Below, one piece after another: positions 55,564-64,000 of a stretch of DNA of 64,000 nucleotides (positions are counted from its first letter, which is position 1; each line of letters opens with the position of its first letter). A model generated the notes under the pieces. It was not told where the DNA came from and did no database searches. It worked only from the letters and a program-made list of their open reading frames with translations. The DNA is from Smallanthus sonchifolius (Eukaryota; Streptophyta; Magnoliopsida; Asterales; Asteraceae), in the NCBI GenBank assembly GCA_023525975.1, contig CM042020.1, positions 14,686,001 through 14,750,000 of the forward strand. The letters run 5' to 3'. A program made the position numbers and the translations under genes.

Positions 55564-56946
55564 TGTAAGGCCCCAAACCCGGGAGGAATCACGTATTGGA
55601 TTTACTAATAAACAAACAGTTGTTAAACTTAAATATCAAATAACGTAGCGGAACATTCATTTCAAACATAACTTAAACTTTGTTCAACATTCAAAATTAA
55701 AGACGTAAACATTGTCTTAACATAACCGTAAACATAAACAAAACATAACGGGATGTCAGTCTTTATGATCAATCGGGTAACTCTTCTAGCTCGCCAAGCA
55801 TCCACATCCAACATCCATACATATACTTAACCTGAATGTGCATACTAAAAGTCAGCTACGCTAGTGAGTTATAGCTTTACATAAAACTTTAACTTCAAAT
55901 ATTTGCCAAAATATAACATTCAAACTTCATTAATAAAAGCGTACGTAAAACTTGCAATAACATAAAGGAAAAACATAAGTCAATAAATACATTGAATCTC
56001 CGCCTTCTCATAACCGTAAATTCCATATATACATACAAGTGGAGAAACCTAAGGCTCATTACCTCTAGGCCATTCAACACCTAGGTCTCCTAAGGCTCGT
56101 TAGCTCTAGGAAGATCAAAACATAACAAACTTCATGCACGACGTCCCAAATAATAGCACGTACCAAACTTCAAGGATCACGGTAATCCTTTTGGTGACCG
56201 TCATCACCCCCAGTTGTATAACAGTTGGCCAGCCACAAAGGCCTCTATAAAGGAATTGCCCATACATAACTTCGATTCTCGAAGAAATCATGGCAGATTC
56301 GTAAATTTTGTGACTTTGATAAAACATTCACTTCTTTTACATCACACTACAGTTAAAGTATTCGTACGTTTTATTAAATAAGCTTTCAATTCGTAAACAC
56401 TTCGCAGACTTCTTTGACAAACATTTTCGTAAACACTTCGTAAACTTCGTTGGCAAAACATTTCGTAATCACATTTCAAAACTTCACTTTCAAAACATCT
56501 TTTGTAAACTTTCATTCGTAAACATCATATCATAAAACATCGTTTTGTTAGGTATTCGCATCAGCCCAAAACATCATTAAAACATATAAAGAGGGCTCTA
56601 GAACTCACCTGATAAGCTAACTCAACGTACTACCTCAACTCAACTGAAGACGCTCGAAATCTGAATCGATAGTCAAACGTGTCAGTTTTAAACTTCATTC
56701 CAATATGAGCGAAACTAACCTTAGTTTCGCTCTACACTTCTGGAGCGAAACTATGACACTTTCGCTTCTTATCCATGGTGAAACTACATCAGCTTCGCCC
56801 TTGAAATCATAGCGAAACTAAGCTTTCAGCGAAACTGGGTTCCAGACGAAACTACATTAGTTTCGCTTTCTCAGGACTAGGCGACACTAGTCAATTTCGC
56901 TCAAGGAACAGTTTCGCCTTCTCATTAGTTTCGCTAGGTTGTCTTC
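55564..56946 (-). repeat. Truncated gypsy LTR, same family as 35231-37254
   Basis: Starts TGTAAGGCCCCAAACCCGGG and shares the GTAGCGGA block and the TTTCGCT-rich repeats (56700-56946) with the LTR at 35231. It stops abruptly at the next LTR (TGTCACACC at 56947), so a second element appears inserted in it. Confidence 0.65.
56700..56946. repeat. AGCGAAACTA / TTTCGCT repeat region
   Basis: At least ten AGCGAAACT or AGTTTCGCT words alternate in both orientations, related to the tidier array at 36441-36720. Confidence 0.75.
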
Positions 56947-59029
56947 TGTCACACCCCCAAATTCCACTTACGGCGATCCACGGCGGGGGCCGTGACAAAT
57001 CAGGATCCCAGTCATTAGTCATATCAAATGACACTATATGAATTTAATAAATAAAACCATTAAACATTAAAAGTAAATGCAAAAGCGTAAAGTCAAATAT
57101 TTAAAGGGCAAAACAAACGCGCCCAAAACCAAGTTGTTTAAAAGGAAGTAAATAGTTTAAATGTTTGCAATAATAAAGAACTCCCATGCATGTCCTAATC
57201 GTGTGCTTGCGCCTTAGCGACCTGCGAAAACATGTTAAGAAAATGTGTAAACACTAAGTTGGTAAGTTCACAGGTTTCAGTTACAAATAGTGTTTTCCAG
57301 ATAATGTACATTCTAGATATATCAATAGGTGGCTAACCTTTGTTCAAGTTACTAAAGCGCTCGTAACCGAAGCTGACTGTTTGCGTTTGATGCCTTCCAC
57401 CATGTCTATCAACAATGGTGATGTGTTAGGTCAATTTTACACCCATTCAACCTCAAGTCGAGTTAGCGCGACTAACGCGGGTGGGGTTTGTCAAACCCAG
57501 TAGTACTACTCAAGATTACCTTGCTAATTCCATATTAAACGGTTCGATGTGTAAATAATTTCATGATAGAATGTTACGCTTAGTTTAACGGGTGATATAT
57601 AAGAATTACAAAATCTAATGTTTACGTCATGTTTTTCTCCCCTTAGTTTAAAACAGAAAAGGGGTCGTGAAACTCACCTGATGTGCAATAAAAGATTGCA
57701 AGCACAGCACAAGAAATATCAAGTAAAGCAAATGGACCGCCTATGGATGCCCTAGATTAATTAAATATAATTTAATTAATCACAATGTATGAAATTATTG
57801 TTGGAATGATTTTGTTAATATAATATGATATTATATACAAAAGTAATAGTTAAAATAACTAATAAATTAGTTTCCCAGTGCACGAACGTTTTTCGGTATC
57901 AAACCGAGTTAAAATATTATTAAAATAATATAAGGAATAGTTTTGTAAGAAGAAAAACCAAGAAAATGGTTTTACAAAAACAATGTAAGAGACCAGATTC
58001 GAACCCGGGTCTCTTGCGTGCAACCCCAACAATATTACCAATTGCTCTAGAGTACAATTGTGAACAAAACCCAAACCATATGCTTATAACCCTTAATCGC
58101 GATCCCGGTTCCCAAAGATTGTTATTTAATTGATCAAAAGGGTTTAGGTTTTTGTACAACAGTGTATGGCGATCATGTCAGGGGTTTAATTTTGTTTTCG
58201 TGTTGATTTAGATTGATTTCTGAACCGGCTAAGAACCCGTAAACCCTAGGGTTACTATGAATCGATTACACCAAATTGGACTATGTTTGTTACTGGAATC
58301 ATAGGGCTTTCAATGATTGGAGGATTGCGAAACTATCTGTGTAAGTTAATTGGATTGAAACAGAGTCTAGGTTATAGTTCGATTATCCAGTTCATACGAT
58401 GAACCCTAGAATTTGTTCATGTTTAATTCAGTGTTGTAAGCCCCAATTGAGTTAGGGCTTTTGTTCTAGACATGAAAACGAAGCTATAGGTATGTTCAAT
58501 TACCTTGATTAATGTTGAATTGGTGGAGATCGACTAGCTAGGGTTCCGACTTCTAATGCTTGATCTTCGGCGTCTCCGGCTGCTTCTCCGGCCAAATTGG
58601 AATGTGCAGAAGGTTCAGTTGACTAGTGTGTGTGGAGTGTTTGATTTCGAAATTGATAGGCCAAATGATCGAATTGAGGGGTTTTAGTTGCGGTTCGACG
58701 GTTATGCTTTGAACGAGATTAATAGGATTAAATTAGTAATCATTATCAATCAAAAATGCATGGAAACGGTTAGAATATGGTCGAGATCATCAATGCCACT
58801 CACAACAGTCGCGAATTCAAACGGTTTGGACCAAGAACACACGATTTTGACGTTCAAAAGTCAATGAATCGAGTTTTTGGGTATTGACAAAATCAGTCCT
58901 TGTAGTTTCTGTGTGTATGTTTGAGACTATAGCATTTCTAGTCCTTGAAGTTTGTAACTGAGTTAACTGGGTTTGTGAGATAACAGAGTTTGGGTTAACG
59001 GGGTTAATCTGAAATTGTCGGGTGTCGCA
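56947..59029 (-). repeat. 3' LTR of gypsy element B (2.08 kb)
   Basis: On the + strand it runs from TGTCACACCCCCAA to GGGTGTCGCA, followed by TCATCCC (minus-strand purine tract) and a gypsy pol end. It is homologous to the larger LTR at 59586-62340, sharing the start, GACACTATATG, CGCGCCCAA, GTTAGCGCGACTAACGCG and the tRNA-like segment. Confidence 0.75.
57975..58070 (-). other. tRNA-like segment in LTR B
   Basis: On the minus strand, TCTAGAGCAATTGGTAATA resembles a tRNA D arm/A box and, ~25 bases on, ACCCGGGTTCGAATCT is a B-box/T-arm match. The acceptor ends do not pair convincingly, so it is tRNA-derived rather than a tRNA gene. A relative lies at the corresponding place in LTR C. Confidence 0.55.
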
Positions 59030-59585
59030 TCATCCCTTTGTTGAAAGAATTTTCATCCCGAAAATTAAGTAACGTTGCTAAAAAAAATTCTGGTTGTTAC
59101 GTCATCCCCTAGTTGAAAGAAATTTCGTCCCGAAATTTAAATAGAACCCTATTTGTGTTTGTTGTTGACTTCTTGAAAATATGAGTATACTTGCGCATCA
59201 TCTGATCCTCGTGCTCCCACGTGAATTCTGGTCCACGTTTCGAGTTCCAACGAACTTTGACGATAGGGATCTTACTACGCTTGAGCATCTTAACTTCTCT
59301 ATCCATGATTTCGACCGGTTTTTCAATGAAGCATAACTGTTCGTCAATTTCTAACTCTTCAAGTAGAACTACGAGTGTCTCTTCTGATAGACATTTCTTT
59401 AAGTTTGAGACATGATAGACGTTATGCACACCACTAAGTCCTTCAGGTAGGTTCAGTTGGTATGCTGCTGGACCAATTCTCTTACAATATTTTGAATGAC
59501 CCAACATAACGAGGATTTAACTTTCCCCGTTTCCCAAAACGGATTACACCTTTCAAAGGTGAAACTTTTATTAGAACTTTGTCGC
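59030..59585 (-). pseudogene. C-terminal pol fragment of gypsy element B
   Basis: Minus strand from 59585: DKVLIKVSPLKGVIRFGKRG, a frameshift or stop near 59500, then RIGPAAYQLNLPEGLSGVHN, VYHVSNLKKCL and the chromodomain-like KVRWNSKRGPEFTWEHEDQM, ending near 59109. The rest of pol is cut off by the LTR at 59586, consistent with element C inserted into B. Confidence 0.85.
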
Positions 59586-62340
59586 TGTCACACCCCCAAT
59601 TTCAACTAACGGATTTTTACCGTTTGGGAAGTGACAAACCAGGATCTCATTCATCAGTTACATTGAACGACACTATATGGGACATAAATGTAACATCATA
59701 AAAGTTCAGAGTTAAATACGGAAGCGTATAAAGAAAGTAATGCGCAAAACAACGCGCCCAAGTCTAACAATAATGGAAACATAATAAATGATCAGTAGAT
59801 TGACATTTATTGAATATATCATGTTGACACCATGCATGTCCTAACGTGCATTTGTGCCTTAGCTTAACGTCCTAAGAAAACATGTAAGAAAAGTGTCAAC
59901 ACGAGGTTGATGAGTTCACAGGTTTCAATTTGCAACAAAGTTCAATAGGTTAATGTACATTCAATATATAAATCAATAGGTAGCTAACCTATAAGCATGT
60001 TAACTAATGCGCTCGCAACCGACAGCTGACTGTTTATGTTTTTGCCTCCCACCAGGCCTATCAACCATGGTACATGTTTAGGTCAAGAATGCACCCGTTC
60101 GACATCCAGTCGGGTTAGCGCGACTAACGCGTGTGAGGTTTGTCAAACCCAGTAGTACTACTCAACTTACCTCGCTATGTTCATATTAACGGTCCGATGT
60201 GAGGACTTAGTGATAGATGTGTACGCCTAGTTAAACAAGTGATAACATATATGAACTACATAACCAAAAATGTTTACGACATCTTTTCTCCCCCAATTTG
60301 TAAAACAGTAAAAGGGGCCGTGAAAACTCACATGCGTTGCGTAGTAGGTAGTATCACACAAGTATGAGATTTGGTACACAAGTGTTTGCCTGTGAACTAC
60401 TTAAGTATGCCCTAAATTATAAGCATAATAGTTAGGGATACAATGGGAATATGTGATGACGACACGGAAGATTTGAACGTCAAAGACATTCTAAGGATCA
60501 ATGAGTAGACGAACGTGTCCACGGGAATAAGGGTTTCTTAATGTGATAATTAAGATCAAGTATGTTACGTGTCGAATGTCTCTAATTACGAATAATATAA
60601 ATTAGTAAATATGTTCATGCGTTTGTACCATTAAAATAATGGCTAAGAAAATAATATAACTAATATATTAATTTTTTTAGAGAAATTACACAATTATTTA
60701 AAATTCGTGACAATAAAATAATAAAAATATTATTTTATTCGAGAATATAAACGTGCGTAATTAATATAAATAATTACATTATTTATTAGTTTGAAACGTC
60801 TCATAATGTTTATAAACGTGGCGAAATAATATTTAAATATATATTATTTTTAATTAGGGCCACGGATTGAAAATAATATAAATATATTATTTTGTTCGAA
60901 GTCATGGTTTGAAAATAATATAAATATATTATTTTAAAAGTGGTTATTTTTAATGAAAATAGGTACGAACCAAACCCGAGCATACGGGTGGTTTTCGAGG
61001 CTAAAGCCTATTAATATAACAATATAATGATATTAGAATATGTTTTAATTTCAAAATAATAATAAAACTAATTTTAAAAACGAAATGGAGGTGGAGGGAC
61101 TCGAACCCGGGTCCCCTCCCCACCAACACACCGTACTAACCAACCTACCCGCTAGGGCAATCGCGTTAGAACCCGGACAGTAATGATTTTGACCCTTAAC
61201 TCCCCTGTGATTCACCCCCTATTGCGATCCGAACCAAAACCCTTCACAAATCCAACGATTTGGACTTCGATTGAATCAGTGGTCATATGGGTTTCGTTAA
61301 TCGGGTGTTTGCGAACCTGGGGTGGGTTTTAATTTGAAAAAAAACAAGTTTTGGGTTGTTTAATTCCGGATTGAAATGCCGAAAACCTTAGACATGAACT
61401 TGGAATCGATTTGAACAATTCTGATAATAAAATATGTTTAAACCATAGGGCTATTAAAGATTAACTGATTGCGAAGCTAACCATATATTTTGATTAGATT
61501 GAGACTGAGTTTCAAGTGGGGTTCGATTAAATGGTTCATACGAAGAACCCTAGATTTCTGTTCGTGATAAATTCGGTAATGTAAGCCCTAATTAGGTTAG
61601 GGCTATTACTCTAGGGATAGTAATGAAACTAAAGGTGTGATTATTTACCAGAATGGAATATGGATTGACTGTGTTCGACCAAGAGCAGGTCCGACTTCGA
61701 ATGGTCAAGCCTCCGGCGTCCCGGGCTGCGTCTCCGATCACAATGGATGGTGCAATAGGTTCAGGGATGCTTGTTTTAGGTGCACAGGGTATCCAATTGG
61801 GGAATGACTCACGATTTGATGCGAATTTGATGTAGACGTGGTTATGGTCGACGGTTAAGACATGATTACTCATACTTGGAGTTTAATTCGTAGTAATAAC
61901 GATGATGAATGTTTTAATGGTGTCGTGAATGTCATTAACGTGCACAACTGTTATCAATTGTAACGAATTTCGTGAATTTGTGTCAAGAAAAACCTGTTTG
62001 ACTTATGAAAGTCAACAGAAATCGAGTATGGTCTAATTACAAGTCTATCCCCTCCAGTTTCCTGTATTAGAGTTTGAGAATAGGCAGATTTAGTCCCTTG
62101 GGTTTGAGTTTGGGTTAAGAACTTGATTGTTTGACTTTCTAAAGTCAACTAGAACATAAGAGCATGAGATTTTGACTTTCAAAGTCAAATAAACTAAGTT
62201 TTGCCTAATTACACAATTAGTCCTTGTAGTTTGAGCTGGAATAATTACAAAAACAGTCCCTGGAGTTTGAGTTAGGTAACAAGGTTAACATTTAACTGGA
62301 TTTTGAAAACGGGGTTAACCCTAAATAGCCGGATTTCACA
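59586..62340 (-). repeat. 3' LTR of gypsy element C (2.76 kb)
   Basis: Runs from TGTCACACCCCCAATTTC to GGATTTCACA on the + strand, with the purine tract TAGGGGATGA (complement of 62341-62350) before it on the minus strand. It is longer than LTR B mainly through AT-rich blocks at 60560-60960, where AATAATATAAATATATTATT recurs. Small open frames inside are not recognisable proteins. Confidence 0.75.
61085..61165 (-). other. tRNA-like segment in LTR C
   Basis: On the minus strand, CCCTAGCGGGTAGGTTGGTTA (first 20 bases are A-box-like) is followed ~30 bases later by ACCCGGGTTCGAGTCCCTCC, a strong B box. It corresponds to 57975-58070 in LTR B. Cloverleaf ends are incomplete. Confidence 0.6.
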
Positions 62341-64000
62341 TCATCCCCTAGTTGAAAGAATTTTTGTCCCGAAAATTAGAATAGTACCTTAAGAGTTTGA
62401 CGTGGATTGCTTGAACAGATGAAAATACTTACGCATCATTTGATTCTCGCGCTCCCATTAGAATTCCGATCCGCGTTTCGAGTTACAACGAACTCTGACA
62501 ATAGGGATTTTACTGTGTTTGAGCGTTTTGACTTCCCTATCCATGATTTCTACCGGTTCTTCAACGAACCGCAATTGTTCATCGATGTGTAATTCCTCAA
62601 GAGGAACAATGAGTGTCTCGTCTGCTAGACATTTCTTCAAGTTCGAGACATGAAATACGTTGTGTACACTACTAAGTCCTTCAGGTAGGTCCAGCTGGTA
62701 CGCTACTGGGCCAATTCTCTTCACTATCTTGAATGGTCCAACATAACGAGGATTCAGTTTGCCTCGTTTCCCGAAGCGAATTACACTTTTCCAAGGTTTC
62801 TAAAACAAGTTCAGGACCCGTAAGTTGGCTATCCCCAACGTTAGCCCAACAGATAGGAGATCGGAATTTACGTCCGTACAATGCCTCGAATGGTCTTGCC
62901 ATGATGTTAGTGTGATAACTATTATTGTAGGAGAACTCCACTAGAGGTAAGTGAGACTCCCAAGTGTTACCGAAATCGATCACACAAGTTCGTAGCATGT
63001 CCTCTAGGGTTTGGATGGTCTGTTTCGTTTGATCATTAGTTTGAGGATGATATGCCGTACTCATGTCTAGACGCATACCTAAAGCTTTTTGTAGAGATTG
63101 CCAGAAACGTGATGTGAATCGAGCGTCTCGATCCGAAATGATGGAAATTGGCACTCCGTGCCGAGAGACTACTTCTTTTAAGAAAATACGAGTAAGTTTC
63201 TTCATCTTGTCGGTCGTTTTGATTGCCAATAAGTGAGCGGATTTTGTCAAGCGATCTACGATCACCCAGATGGTGTCACATCCGATAGGAGTTCGGGGTA
63301 GTATAGTGATTAAGTTCATGGAAATTTGTTCCCATTTCCACATTAGAATCTTTGGTTGTTGGAGTAGACCAGAAGGCTTTTGGTATTCCACTTTGACCTT
63401 TGAGCCGGTTAGGCACTTGCTCACATAGGTGGCTATATCGGCTTTCATCTTCAGCCACCAATATAACACCTTTAATTCATGGTACATCTTGTCGGAACTT
63501 AGATGAATAGAGTACTGAGATTTGTGAGCTTTATCAATAACCAGTTCTCTTAAGTTCCCATACACTGGAACCCATATTCGCTCTGCTAGGTAGCGAATGC
63601 CATCTGATTTGACCTCCAGTTGTTCTTCCATACCGCGTATGGCTTCCAGCGGTAGGTTTTCCTCTTTAAGGGCTTCAAGTTGAGCACTTCGGATTTTATC
63701 AGGTAATCTGGTGTGAATAGTAACTTGTAATGCACGAACTCGTTTAGGCTTGGTGTCCTTACGCCTTAGGGAATCAGCTACCACATTAGCCTTCCCTGTA
63801 TGATATCTGATTACACAGTCATAGTCATTTAAGAGTTTGACCCAACGACGTTGTCGCATGTTCAACTCTTTCTGTTCAAAGATATGCCGAAGACTCTTGT
63901 GATCGGTGCAAATGGTGCATTTGGTACCGTACAAGTAATGTCTCCATATCTTTAGAGAAAATACCACGGCTACCAACTCTAAATCGTGAGTCATGTAGTT
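62341..64000 (-). pseudogene. Ty3/gypsy pol of element C (runs off the window)
   Basis: Minus strand: RNase H end (HDLELVAVVFSLKIWRHYLY, DHKSLRHIFEQKELNMRQRR), integrase zinc finger (HKSQYSIHLSSDKMYHELK, KCLTGSKVK, where the second Cys is Gly) and integrase core (WVIVDRLTKSAHLLAI, SDRDARFTSRFWQSL, TIQTLEDMLRTC). The usual first catalytic Asp (MDFIT) reads MNLIT, and the catalytic Glu (GQSERTIQ) is replaced by Lys (DQTKQTIQ). Near 62800 a deletion joins LVLETL to WKSVIRFGKRG with a frameshift. A C-terminal part follows at 62458-62724 with an early stop. It is inactive. Confidence 0.9.

Noticed and set aside
58000..58060. Functional tRNA gene on the minus strand
   Set aside because: A and B boxes are recognisable, but no acceptor stem or complete cloverleaf can be drawn; it was kept only as tRNA-like.
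61592..61873. Overlapping open frames of 60-93 codons on both strands in LTR C
   Set aside because: Neither has recognisable domains, and the position is inside a retrotransposon LTR.

Overview
The window is plant nuclear DNA: AT-rich, intron-containing, and dominated by nested LTR retrotransposons and MITEs around one clear host gene family, MIKC-type MADS-box genes. The transposon families (LTRs with TGTCACACCCCC ends, Tat-like LTRs, CACTA elements with GACGACATGTCGTCGG subterminal repeats) look like those of eudicots, perhaps Asteraceae; the family-level guess is weak inference.

The central discovery is a tandem pair of APETALA1/FRUITFULL (SQUAMOSA-clade) genes on the + strand. Copy 1 is seen only as its last two exons (21-109 and 1009-1117). 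Copy 2 is complete: eight exons from 21828 to 49146 whose lengths (185, 79, 65, 100, 42, 42, 89, 85 nt) follow the AP1/FUL gene structure and splice into one open 228-codon frame ending in a PYWMLQ motif that resembles the FUL-type (L/M)PPWML motif. Exon 7, intron 7 flanks, exon 8 and the 3' flank align between the copies, and each copy has its own later insertions. Copy 2 has unusual MADS-domain residues and a first intron of 24.26 kb.

Layout. 1-1340: 3' end of copy 1, with a 610-bp inverted-repeat MITE in intron 7. 1484-6422: minus-strand Ty1/copia element (TSD ATGGT) with a decayed gag-pol. 6428-11817: MITEs, a decayed LINE split by a solo LTR, and a copia LTR. 11818-19211: minus-strand Tat/Athila-like element lacking pol (TSD GATAG), with a solo LTR (TSD GAAGC) nested in its gag. 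19217-21827: LTR and CACTA remnants and the copy-2 upstream region. 21828-49146: copy 2, with intron 1 carrying a telomere-motif-rich foldback, a non-autonomous LTR element, two decayed copia elements, a truncated Ty3/gypsy element, several MITEs and a SINE; introns 2-7 are compact, although intron 5 holds a small LTR pair. 49726-54248: CACTA element with a five-exon Transposase_24-like gene on the minus strand. 54249-64000: intergenic DNA with patches resembling copy-2 intron 1, then a stack of minus-strand gypsy elements with 2-2.8 kb LTRs, running out of the window.

No CRISPR array, prokaryotic gene, convincing tRNA gene or rRNA gene was seen. All retroelement coding regions carry stops, frameshifts, deletions or lost catalytic residues, so none appears autonomous. 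The only plausibly functional host genes are the two MADS-box copies.
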